Below are positions 34,082 through 47,935 of a DNA stretch of 64,000 nt, one piece after another (the stretch's first letter is position 1; the number at the start of each line of letters is the position of its first letter). Source of the stretch: Chrysomallon squamiferum (taxonomy: Eukaryota > Mollusca > Gastropoda > Neomphalida > Peltospiridae); NCBI GenBank assembly GCA_012295275.1, contig CM022679.1, positions 18,722,842-18,786,841 of the forward strand. The letters are read 5' to 3'. Both the position numbers and the translations under genes were made by a program. A model generated the notes under the pieces. That model saw only the letters and a list, made by a program, of their open reading frames with translations. It was not told the origin of the DNA and did no database searches.

Positions 34082-37000
34082 ATGGTGCTAACAGACTTGC
34101 CATTTAAAAAGAGCTCGGTGATTCATGGACGATATAATCTAATCCGACGACCAGATAGTGCTCCACCAGGCCAGGGTAAGGAGGAAAAAGCTAAAGCAGA
34201 GGCTGCAAAAGAATGCAAACAATATGCAGCATTTTTAAAGTGAGTAGCATAAGATGGTTAAAACATGCAGTTTTGTCAAACACCAACCCATTAAATATCA
34301 GACATATTTTTAGTATAAATGTCTCCCAAAATCTCTCTTTTGCTGTTTTGAAAGCTGTATTACTACTACTAGCCACCATTTTGTATTTTTCTGTGCTTGA
34401 AAATGAAAAATCCAGTTTATTTTCAACTGAACACCTACATTAAAATAATAAGTAATCCAGAAATATAAAAGTAGTGCAGTAGTTGGATTTAATTCAGAAT
34501 TGATATGGCTACCAGGATGTATTCTTAGAGGAATTTTTCCTTGTTAAATGATATCCTGTCCGTAACATGATGCATGAAAAATCATTTACTACTATTATTA
34601 AAAGCAATACTGTATGGTAAAGGAAGTGTCCTCTTTATAACAGAAAAATTGTAAATAATACTCATAACTAACATTCATTTCAATGCAAGTAATGAAAGCT
34701 AAGGAATAAATTCGAAAACTGAATAAATAATAAAAAATATTTACTCTACCATTCTTGCCTACAGTTATTCTTAATCTTCTTCATCTTTTGCTATGTATCT
34801 TTAAAAGAAGAAAATTCTGTAAACTTTCAGTTTATGATTCTCCCGTAATATAAATATGTGTGTGGGTGTACAGTGACTTTCAAAAATTGGTTATTATTAA
34901 CCTTTTCTAAATATCTCTTAATTCTGTATCCTATGAAATTAATTTTTTGAAATATTTTTCTATCATCACAGAGAACAAGAAAGAAAAGTTGGACCTGATG
35001 GCTTTGTTGATTCAAAGAAATTCAGCCATACTTTTGATGTGCGCAAATCTAGGTCAAAACCAATATATGCCAGTCATTCAGGATCTGTAACTAATGTTGT
35101 TCAGTTATCAAATCGAGTTGTCAAAGACAAAGAAGATTATGAAAAGCGAATAAAAGTTATTGAGGTATTTATATATATAGGGTATTTCAACCATAGCCAT
35201 TGTAGAAACAGTGATACAATTAGAAAGAACATTCCAGAGCAATGGTCACATGATTTCCTAGTCTTACGTCTTTGTAAAAATGTCGTAACTTGGTACCAGA
35301 TTGAGCTAGGAAGATCTTTTACGATCATTAAACATTTTGTTTGTTACATCATTGAAAAGACTTTATGAGTAGGTTCTATCAGTTCTATCCTAAATTTCTG
35401 GTATTAACTAAATACATAGCGTGTTTATACTGATATTTTATTTGTGTCTCAAAACCTAATTAAATGTCATTTTCTAACATCATAATTTCATTCTAACTGT
35501 ACATCATTAGTGTTACTTTTGTTTATAACAGGATCATATGTGGCAACATAAACAGGAAGAAAGGGAACTGAAAAGAGTTGAAGGTGATATTATCAAGAAC
35601 CAGCGAGCTGTCAGGCACACCCTCAGAGATTTTGAAAATGGTAAACAAATTAAAGAACTCTATGCATTTCTTTAAATGTAATGTTTTCCCTGAAAATTGT
35701 ATAAATGAAATTCCTTCCATTTTTTTAAATTTTGAACTGTAAAATAAAAGTTATTATTTTGAAATAAAGCTTATTTATTTTCAAAAAGCTACTTGAAATT
35801 CTTGTCATCAAAAGTTTCAGGAATTAAATAGCTTTTTCTCTGGTAGAGAATCCATTTAAAAATTGAAATAAAATTATTTTGGAAAGTATAGTTAAATTGT
35901 TCAAATACATTTTGCACAGATCTGTTCTTATTTATTATTTTATAAACTTTTATTTCTCTTAAAATATATATTAATAGTAGATATAGCCATTTAGTTACGC
36001 TTATGTTAATTGATTGATCCTTATGGGTATGTATGGATTTCCAGCAAAGTATCACCATTAACCTCATAAGTTGTGATAAAAATGATCTTATTAATGTTCA
36101 GTTCTTCAGCTTTGTCAAAAATAAAAGCAGACTCAGTTTAATTATTATATATTCACTTGCTAGCAATATGGGTGATTAAAAGTGCATTTATATTCAGTAA
36201 CCATTTTCTTGATAACTAGAATGCATATTCTAATTTCAAATATGGTTAGTTAAATTAATTTCAGTACAGTACCAACTGCTTTTTTAAAATGTTTTTGCAT
36301 AAGCCATGATAAGGAGATAAGCATTACTACATACATTTAATTAATAACACATTGTTTTAAATAAATTTTAAATATATATTTTTTTGTTTAATCATGCATC
36401 TGTTTATCCAGTCACCATTGGGCTTTTTTGGCCTTGTGTAATTTATACAAGCTAAGATAAAAACATTCTATTTTTCTTGTATTTTTTCCAGTAATTACAA
36501 AAAAGAAGCTGGCAGAGGATAAGAAGTTTAACCAGTCTATGAATAAATTTACCAAATTATCTCAAGAACACATTCATAAGAAAGAAGATGTATGTGTGAT
36601 AATTATTTAATATCTAGTTCCAGTCCAATATAACACATTTCATTTGAGCTTTAATTTTAAAACATTATTAAACAATAATCATAATGGAAAAATTACACAT
36701 TTTATAACATTATACACTTTTTGAAATTTTAATAAAGTAAAAAGATCTTATGTATAGATGTTAATTGTTTGTTTGTTTTTGATTTGCTTAACCTTTTAAT
36801 ATTAACTGCTTATTTACAGCTAACAAAACAAAGAATTGAAGCTAAACTTCTCAAGGAACAAGAGGAAAAGTCAAGTAGCAGAAAAATTCTAGTCCACAAG
36901 TAAATAACTTATGTATTTATTTGTTTTATAATTTGTTATTTATAGTGCCAGCTTTATTAAATTAAGTGTAATTTATCAAGAAATTATTAACATATTGGAA

Positions 37001-40000
37001 ACAAAGTAAAAAGAACCAAATATCCCATATGCAGGAAATAATAAAATTTTGAAAATAAATGCTGTCATTTAGTTTCTTTGTTATTATATTAATAAGCCTA
37101 TTTTCAAAACAAAATTGAAATGCAGACTTTGAAAAGAAGCCTTTTGTGATTTTATTTTATTTCTAAATAAATAGAGCATCAAAATTTCAGTTTTGTTTTA
37201 AAATTTATCTTTCGTTAAAACTTGGATTTATAAAGATCCATATTACATTCTTTTGTTTGAATTACTGATATGTAATAAATATGCTTACAAAATTTTAATA
37301 TATTTTTGATGTGGTTGATTATATTATATTAAGCTTTAAAACATAGAATACTGCAAGTTACTGTGTGTCATGTTTTTATCAATAACATTTATTTGTTTAT
37401 AATTTTTTAATGTCATCAGAACTGACTTAAGTCATCAGTATGAAACAAAAGCTGAAGCTATAGAACTAAAACAATTAGAAGTGATGCGACTCAGTCAAGA
37501 CTATGAAAACCAAATGAGACTAAAAGAGGTATGTTTAATAAAGTAAATCTTAATGCACTATATTATAAAACATTTCTGTTGTGAAAACAACACTATGGTA
37601 AAAATATGCATTTTGTAATATCTTGTATTTTGGGTATATATTTTTTTTAAATGTTTTAAATAATGCTATCCCAAATCAAATGTAAACTTATTTTATGGAG
37701 CATGGAATTTTAAACAACAGTACTGTAATGCTAACATAGTGAATAAAAAGTGAAACAATGATAAAGACGTGGAAACAATGTTTGCAAGTGTCATTACATT
37801 ATACAGTAAATATGTAGGCAACCCTTGAAATTTGTGGCAGCAGTTGGAAATACCAACAAAAATGTTGTAGCAAAATTGATCTGCAAATTCATTAAAATGT
37901 TATTGCAAACTGAACTAGATAATTATCCTGTAAGAATAATCAAATGTTTCTGCTTAGTCATCTCTTACACTGGCTGACATTTTTTTTTCTCAAAAATTGC
38001 CTTTACAATACTATTGCAAAATTAATTTAACTGCTATTAGAAAATTTACTGAATGTGGAAGGTGCAGATGGTTACTATATAATCTTTTAATGAAACCTTC
38101 TAAATTAGCAAACTGAATGGATGGCAACAGTGTTATAATATTATACATAATATTCTTTGAAGATTTTTATTTTGTCATACTGAGTTGATCAATGTCACAG
38201 TCCATTTACAGTCACTAATAATTAAATAATGAGTGATTATAGATAAAAAATATATGCACATTTTATCAAAAATGTTTGTGGAATGAATATAGTTTTATAT
38301 TTTAATTTTTGTTTCCTTCATATTAGGAAGAAAAATTTCAACTAATGAAAGAACTTGGAGAAATAGCAATAGCACTCAATATGGAAGCACAGAAAGGCAG
38401 AGTTCAGTTATTTGAAGTTAAAAAGTAAATGCTTATTTAAGTACAATTTAATTTTTTGTACAAACAATTTTATGATTGATACCTTTTAATTTATTACATG
38501 TCATGATTTCATTACATCAGTAAAGTTTGAAAGTTGTAATTAGCTGCTTAAAAGCATCAACTGTTTTTACCAAAGAACATTCTGGCCTTCCCATATCTAG
38601 AATAAACAGCTTTAAATGATCGACTGAAGGGCAAATGTTTGGAATGTGAAATAACCCAGTAGATATACTGTAGATAAATAATCATATTCTACTAGTTTGG
38701 AATGGTTTTACTGCACTTCTTTGAAAATTTAGATCTTTTTAGAGATGTTATTTTTCAATTCAGGAATCATTCTATGTGATTCCCATTTCTGTTGCTTATA
38801 ACATGTTATAAAAGAAATAAACAAAACAAAATGTTTAGTTCTAATGAGCTAATCAGGATAGTTCTTTTGAATAGATATTTAAATAATGTTTTATTTTCTA
38901 TGTCAGTGAAATATAAATTCAAAATTAAGTTTTAAGATAATTGTTTGAAATTATATATTTTTATATTTCTGAATCTTGAAATAAGAAAAAGTGTGTATTA
39001 AATCTAAACACCACTTTACAGTGTTAATCACTGAATGATTTATGCTTACAGAGAGAATGAAAGAGATGAATCTCGGCGTATTAAAGAAGATTTAACACAT
39101 GAGAAACAGTTAAATGAAAAACTTGCGTGAGTATTTGATGTCATAGGAATGTAATGTTTAACAAAATAAAAGGTAACAGCTGTAATTATAATTTTAATGG
39201 CAGTAGTTATTGTTATTTTCAAGTTTCATTCATAAAATAAGCAAAATAAAATAAATTTAAAGAGAGCACCAACAACACAAAAGTATTAGTTTTTTTTATT
39301 TACTGTTTTTCTTTTATATATATATATGTATATGTTCATGTAAATATTTGGTTTTAAAGTTAACATGTCCTGTAACTTGAATGCAGAATATATTTTATCT
39401 ATATTTTGTTTGTAAGAGAAATCCTCGTATAAATTATCATCAAGAGTAAATTAATATTGAAACTATGTTTCATCACTTCCCTCACAAATAAAATATAATT
39501 ACAGTGTTGACCACACAAAGTGGCTCAGATTGTCCTGATTATTAACAACACTGCTGAATGGTTTTTATTAGAATTCCAGTGCCATACTAAATAGAATTAA
39601 CTCTTGAGATCACAAATGGGGCATAGCAGTGGTTCATCTATACTGATTTAAAAAAGATTTCATTCAAATGTGTTTCTTGTGTGTAAAATCAGAAAAGCAA
39701 AAGCAGCATCTTTTATCCTGTGATACATTATTAAAGACAGTGGTGTAAAATATTAGTTTTTGCTCATAAACATATTGTAAATTTCTTACTGCAGGAGAAG
39801 TGACATAGAATCTAAAACAGCTTTACAGAATAAGAGACGACTAAGTGCAGATCTGTCTGTCACCAAATCACATCTGGATATCAAAAAACGAGATGGTTAG
39901 TAATCATATATTATTAAAATTCCTTGTTATTGTCATAGTAATAATACTCACTGCTATAATTTTGAGAACTCTTTTAAAGATGTCTTTGGAGTAAAAATTA

Positions 40001-43000
40001 TTCGATTAATTCCTCTTTAACAACAGTCCTTATAGTTGTAGATAAAATATAAATATACTTACATTCCCTTTAGTCAGTACCTTGACAGTAATTTTTTTTT
40101 TTTTTCTCAATGTTTCAGTTCATCAGTAACATTTATATCATGCATTTATTTAACTCAACAATTTAGCTCCATTTTATTAACTCTTCTAATACTTATGTTT
40201 ATTACATATCTCATACAATTATAATTTAAAAAAAGTAAAATTACATGCCAGTACAGAAAGCACTGATTATTACTAAAGCTACTTGTTATTAAATCAAAAA
40301 TTCAGAATAGAATTTGTTCCATATGTTAATGATAATACACTAGACTATGTAATCAAGCTGGTTTAGATAGATGGTGATTAGAACAAATAACTGTCTATAA
40401 AACTTTCTTAAATTAAATATTGTTTTTGCTACAAGCGGAGTCCATAGTTTTGGACGTACTTTATGCACAGATCTTGTACAGATTTTGGACAGATCTATTG
40501 TAGAATATTTTGGGTTGTGAAGATAACATTTTAAAGTAAATGTCTCTGCAGAACAGCGGCGGCTGACAGATACTCAGATTAGACTGGAAGATAATACGTC
40601 CACTCAGAGAAGTTTAAATAATGCAGCACTCTTTGCTGGGATGGATTTGAAAGCAAAACAAATTGACCAGAGACTTGAGGTATACAAAATATATTGATCT
40701 TTGAAGTTTTTCTTTTTTCTTTTTCTTTCTTTTATCTTTTATTTTTTTCTTTTCTTCGAGAAAATCACACCCAAACTTACACAAGCACAGACCCCATCAG
40801 TTTATTTTTTTTGACTCTCATTTTGATTTGTACAAAAGGTAGGTGTCTAATATTCAGAGAAAACAAATCAATGTATTGTAAGAAGAGTTTTTATTTTATA
40901 TCATCTAAGAGTTTAACTGGATTTTATATTTGAATAACTATTCATTATATAATTATTTGTATTTTATCTGGCAGAGTTGTTGCCCTTCAAACACAATTGA
41001 ATTATAATGAAAATATGTCTTGTCACCATTTTCTAACTACTCTTTTTCAAATGATAAACTATTAATTTATTAAATTGTAATAACAGCATCATAAAAGGAT
41101 TATTTTATTTTATTTTTTTCATATTGGATTAAAAAAAAGATGAAGAAAATGTAAATTAATACTGATGCCTAATGATGTTATTATTACATGAAATAATAAA
41201 AAGGAAGACTTATGAATAACATTGTATCAGTGTGTTATTATATATAGGACAGGTTGAGAATCACTTATCTGGAATACTTGGGACCGGAAGTGTTTCAGAT
41301 TACAGAATATTTCAGATTTTGGAATATAATAGGATCTAATATATTTTATATATGGTTTATACAGATAACCAGTAGAATCTTTTATATAATATTTTAAATA
41401 ATTTTGTGCTTAAATAAAGTTTGAATATGTGATAAAATCGGAAAACTTCACTGTTTCCATTGCTCTGAAAAAACATCAGATTTCAGAATTTTGGATAAGT
41501 GATCCAGAAAAAAAATAATGTCTCCCTGTATAACTGAAATAATTATCATAGGATTTGTGACAGTTTAATATTTCTAAAAAATACACTGTTCAGAGGATTT
41601 CAGATTTTAATAAATGAATATATATAATAGAAAAATAAACAATTGTTATTATTAATACATTTTACCTGAAATATGTTTGACTAATTCAGTTAATTTATAT
41701 ATTTAGGCTCATAACGCAAGACGTGTAAACCAGCTTCACAATCATATGAAGATGAAGAAAGATCGAGAGGAATCCCAGCAGTCTGTGTGGGAAGAACGTT
41801 TCAAGAAACGTTTCCAAGAACAGCAGATACGTGAACACGAAGACACAATCAAATTCTTTTCTGTAAGTAATACTTGTAATTATTCACAGTGACAAAGATT
41901 ATTCCAGCTGCTCTGGTTGCTAGAGTTGTATCCCCAGAAACATGGCCCTGAGTAAAAACTTTGCCTGTGTCAGATCTGTTTGGTGTCACAGGGAGAAGAA
42001 CTTGGGGATATCTGTGAGCTGATGGGTAATCAGAAAGATGTGCATTACAGATGTTATGTAAAAAAGACTTGGGTGAAAACTTTATTTTAAAACTGTACAA
42101 ATAAATATTTACTCCTGGAAAGAAAGTGAAATGGCTGTAGAAGACTATCAGTTATAATTTAGCTAAAAAAATAGATTATAAGGAATATAATTGTGTGTGA
42201 TGGATGTTGCATTTTGTCCACTGCTATAAAATGAAGTTCTGTGTTCATAGGAAGAAATATCAAAATTTTGTCTTCTTTGGATTGAACTAGCTTTGTGCAT
42301 AATGGTCACTTCCTAAATCCCATCCAGGACATGGATTAGCTGTTATTTCATCATATTATATCAGACAAATGAATTTCTCCCTCATGTGTCAAAATGAAGT
42401 GGCTATAGTGACCATCCTCAATAACTTATGCGACAACTTACAGTATCCACTTTTTCCTGTGGTGGAGATTACAGTGTTCTTTCCTCTCTCAAATACAAAT
42501 CACATAATTTCTGACTGACTTTTCCTTGGCTGGTATGAGAATTAGAAAGAGCAAGATTATATCCCTTCAGATTTTCTTCTCACATAAACGTTTAGATATT
42601 TTTGTGACAGACCTTACATGGACTTAATATATTACTTTAAATCAAATTTTTAGCGATCTACTTTCGAAAAATATTTTAAGCTTCCATAGTCTTTAAATCG
42701 ATGCTGTTGACATTACAAATGGAGCAGAATGAAGTATCAAATCAGTTTGATATAAATGATTTCTGAGTCTTAATATTCCTATTTTGGGGTAGTTTGTAGC
42801 CTTGAAATTATGTGAGACATATTGATGTCAGAACAATCAAGAAAAAAATATGAGTCAACATGAGCATTTTGTGAATTTTAAACCTTGGTATAATGAAATA
42901 ATGAAATTTATTTTTTCCCTTCTTGTCCGTAGAAGTCAGGCTTATGTTCACATACATATACACACTAGAACTTTTATCATTAAAGATAAATCAAAGTTTT

Positions 43001-46000
43001 CTGTTTTAAAATGTCATGAAAATGTATGAATAACTAAAAACTAATTTTCACAGCTTTTATAATTCATCAGTATTTTATTCCATTACATCTGAGTTATGCA
43101 GGTAGTATTTTCTTTTGGTTTAATTTCTTTCTCTGCAGAGTCTTAATGAACTTGGACTGTTATAAATTGCTGGACTTTTTCTTTTCTTGTAAATATTTGT
43201 TATTTAATTTATTTGCACCACTGCTGGTTTGACACAGGTTTAGGATATTTAACAAGACTTGAATTCATTTTTGTCTTCATAGCACACTGTCATAATTTAA
43301 AAAAAAAAAAAGTATTTTAATTATTTTTTTATTTTTTATTTTAATTATTAAAATAATAATAATAATCATAATGTAGTGAAAGAGATAAAACAAGCATTTA
43401 ATTAAAAAAAAAAATTCTTTTTGGTTTAGATTTTGATTAGAAAAAAGAGAATAAAGACAAAAGTTTTAAAAATAAAACACTAGCTTTCAAAACATGGGAG
43501 TTCCTTTTTTACATGAGTGCTAAAGAAATTAACTGTTACCTATTTATTATTGTATACTCTAATTGTACATAATAACCATTCTTTAACAAATCACATAATC
43601 AGATGTTATATGCTGGTAGAAGAAGGACTGTTCTTCAGACTAAGGATTTCTTCAAATTCACTCTCAGGATAAACTAACTTTTAACAAGCAGATTATAAAT
43701 CAGAGTTTAAGTAAAGTTTATTAGTGCATAGCACAGAAGATTATCAGGCATATGTAGTGATTTTAATCATTATCAAAACAGAAAAGACTTTATAGAGAAA
43801 AGCATTTTAGAAATCATAAATAATATTTGCTAATACGTTTAGATCCAGAAACTTAATGTTACTTGTCCAGTTCAATATTTACAGATAAAAAAACATTTAC
43901 TTCATTGAGTTGGCATTTTTTGGCAAATGACAGTCCTGTTTAGGGTTATTATTACAAAATTTCTTCTGTACAAACCTGTTTACTGATTTGACAGTTAGAA
44001 AATAAGTCCCGGTGGTCTGGTTATTGCTAAATATCTCAAGGATAGATGAGGCAGATTAGATAATTATAGTAAGGAGTGATTTTACAAGATAATTTGACTG
44101 TCATTGTAGTCTACAGATTGTTCACTACATGATAACACTATAGGCTATTCACAAGGCCTCCTATGATTATGAAAAGTTGGATTCTGACTTCAAAATGATT
44201 TAAAATTCAGCGTATACGGGTTTTACGGTTTGCTTAATTTAAATTTAGGTGAAAGCAAGTAATATGGGCAACAGCTAGTTCAAAATTAAAATTATTTATG
44301 GTCAAAATAGCCAAATTTTGTCGTTTGAAACTTTTCATATTTTAACATAAATCACAGAAATGTACTTTGTTATGTAAAAAATATAAATAATATATGCTGA
44401 TATCATTATATGTATTTGATTAAAAAAAAATTTTAAAATTTTTTTAAATTAAATTAAAATTAAAAAACCATGTACACAGGAAGTGGTTAAAATTGGACAT
44501 GATCCACACAACACAAAGTTGATATGCTTTTTTATTTTGTTTTAATTTTCAAATACCTTTTCTTGTTTATTGTAAATCAGACTGTTATCAAATGCACTAA
44601 ATGCACTGGTGATGTTAAACACAAATATACATAACTTATACATAAGTTACAGCTGTTTTAATTAGTGACTTCAGTTGTATGCAAAATGTATTTAAATACT
44701 CCATTTATTTTAGAAAATGGTTAGTAAAGGAGAAGAGTTAGAACAGAATTTGTACAACAAAGTACGAAATGCAGAATATGCACGACAGCAACAAGAACAA
44801 ACTGTACGACGCATGCAACAAACATTGGCTGAATCAAGAAGAATTAACAACATAAAGCTTAAACAAGAAATTGTTGAAAGGCGTAAACAAGAAAAGGAAA
44901 TTGAACAACGATTACTCAAGGAAAAGGCCGAACTTGATAAGGTAAGAGAATTTATTTCTGGAATGTCATACAAATTCACTGAAAAAAAAACCAAAAGTGG
45001 TAATGAAATAAATTGTTACAGTAAATGTAATTAAGTTAATGAGAAAAGTCAGTCATTTCAAATCTGCTTCAAAAACTAAATAATAAAAGGTAGTTTTCAG
45101 TATTTTGAAGTGTATCTTTGGAAAATGTCATTCAGCATATATCTTTAAGATCTATTATTTTATACTTACTATTAGCAAAGACTGGTTGCTTAATGCAAAT
45201 TAACAATATCAGACCACCTTGTTATCATTCCGTCCTTATGATTTAGTTGAATTATTTATTTTTTGTTTGGTTCATATAGTTCATACATGTAATGGTTTTA
45301 ATAAAAACATTATTTATATATGATATAGCTGAACCAGAAATGATTGATAATCAGAAAGTCAGAGAAAAAAAGAAGCAGCATTTGTTTAAAAGAACTACTG
45401 GAAGTGCATTTTCAACACTTCACTCCACACTAACTGTATGGTTAACTGTTAATCTGAGAGCATACAATCACACAATATTGGCTTTCTCAACCTCATGTGG
45501 TGCTTCTTACAAATATTGAGTTAGACACTTGGGTTCAATCTTTTTCTGTTTTTTTTAAAATAATTTTCAAGTTGTAAAGGAATGCTGCATAAAGTATGAA
45601 GGATATCCACTAGCAAGTTCATTGATAACTGAGGCAATACAAAAGGTTAATTGTCATCAACAAACTTTAAGGTCATAAAACTCAAATTTAGTGTTTGTGT
45701 TTGGTTTATATCATGCTGTAGTGGCCTGTTTATAAATCTGATTAAAAGTTGAAAAGGACTTTTCTATTAAAAAGGATATATCCTTTTTATGCTGAATGCT
45801 TCTCAAAGTATTGGGGCTTGACTGAAAACAGAAAACAAATGTTAATTTATGCTCAAGATGTTAGATCTGAATCAGCTTGAGTATTCCATTTTGTTTAATA
45901 AATATTGTATCTGCTAAAGAAAGAACATGTTTCAAGCAGCTGTTTAAAGTCTGTTAACATTTTCATTCCAGTATGATAAAAGAGGCATATTTGAAAGAGT

Positions 46001-47875
46001 GTTTTTAAAATGAATTCATTTTCATAGCATTTAGATGTTTTCCAGTGTAGCCATTCCTTTTTTTTCCTTTTTTCCTCAGATTTATAACTTCATTAATTCT
46101 TTTTCAGTGATAAAATGGATGAAGTATATATTATAATTTCATGTTATTAATTGTTTTCAAATTTGTACAGTTCGTTTTTGCAATACTTAACTGTAAATAC
46201 AGAGCAGATACTACATTTATATATTTTCATATAAAGAATCAACAAAATGAATATGGAATGACTTTTTAACTTAAAAGATGCAAATTCATTTTATATTCAT
46301 AAAATTTCAGCAAATGATTTTCTTTGTGAGACAGCCTTGTATTAATATTAATCTGCCCTATCTGTGTATATTGATTTTATGATAGACTATTGTTTAACAC
46401 TGATATATTCATTCAGTAATTGTCAGTTTTAATGTAGTTTCATTTTATCTGCCTTCTGGTTTTATTGATGCTGTTTCCTGCACCTCTTGTTATATGAGAA
46501 CATTTGATATATTTCCATTTCAGTTATATAACAAAACATAACCAAGCAATATTTTGAGATAAATAGCTCTTACAAAATGAACACATTGTTTGGTGAAACA
46601 CACATATTGAAATCATCTATGTACAGTGTGTGTGGCCATGGTATGTCTTTTCTGTCACGAGGGATATCACAACTTAGTCATATATTGCTAACACAAGAAC
46701 ACACTGTTACCAAATATGTTACGGATGAAGAGTTTTAGGAATCATGCTATCCCTATGATTTCTTGAATGCATAACATTACAGTGAGCTAAGTCTGATCCA
46801 ATAATAATAATGTTAATTTAATAATAATTTATAATTAATAAATTAATCAAAAAGCAATTTGTTTTCTATAATATATTTACAAATAAAGATTTAAAACTTG
46901 TTTCCACCAAGTTTTAATTTTAAGCTAAACAAAAAGATTACCATTTACGATTTACTTAAAAATAGTACAAGATGTAAGATATTACATATTAATTCCATTC
47001 CTGTACAGTTTGTTTTTCAGTGAAGAGTATCAGTAAAATGTCATTTGAATATAAATATTAATATTCGTATTGTGGCACATATTCTTATTTTGCAGTGAGT
47101 TCTTTTGTTGTTGTTTTTTGGTTTTATATATAAAATATCTCTTATTGATAAAATTATTTTTTGGTGAAATGCCTTCTCGTGCACAGCAGCATTATTGATC
47201 TTTGTATTTTTATCACAGATGACTTGAAACATCATTATATTAAAGTTAAATAAGATTTTAAAAAGTTCTAAATAAATAATAAAAAAATATGTATATATTA
47301 GTGGATCAAACTGTTTAATCTGTTCATTATAAAATTTATGCTGAAGCTGTATGCTGACAAGACCAGTGTTACAGTTTTCACTTCTAAACATAACTCAAAG
47401 GATAATGATGCCATATCAGTTGCTGTGGGTGATGCCTCCATAACTTCCATATGTTTGATTCTAATATGACAATGGAGCAACAGGTGAATATAATTTGTCA
47501 GTCAAGCTGTGATCAGCTATTTAACATTTGTAGAATCAGGCAGTTTGTGGAACTCACTCACAAATGACATCAAGGAAGCTGAAACTATAACTACATTTAA
47601 AAATTACTAAAGATTCATTTCTTTCAAATCCACTTTGTTGATTATAGTTTTATTTCTCCAATTTTAAAATGTCAAGCTAGTCCATTAATTATTTTTTAAT
47701 GTTTTAATATATTTATATCCGTGTCATTTTATATTTTAGTCCAATAGTTTATTAGTTTATATACTGTAAAGCGCCACTGAACTTAGTTTTGAAAAGGTGC
47801 TATATAAATGTGGTAATAAACATATATTTTTTTTATTTTTTAGTTTTATTATTTTCATTATTATTATTATCATTA

Positions 47876-47935
<60 letters not shown>

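Noticed and set aside
45316-45519. Possible extra exon of the coiled-coil gene (EPEMIDNQKVREKKKQHLF...)
   Set aside because: Composition looks coding-like, but the acceptor at its left edge gives the wrong phase: after exon 12 (phase 0) the frame hits a stop after four codons. The assembled exon 12-13 junction is clean without it.
45520-45545. tRNA B-box-like GGTTCAATC
   Set aside because: No matching A-box or cloverleaf could be formed around it. No tRNA, rRNA or CRISPR array was found anywhere in the window.
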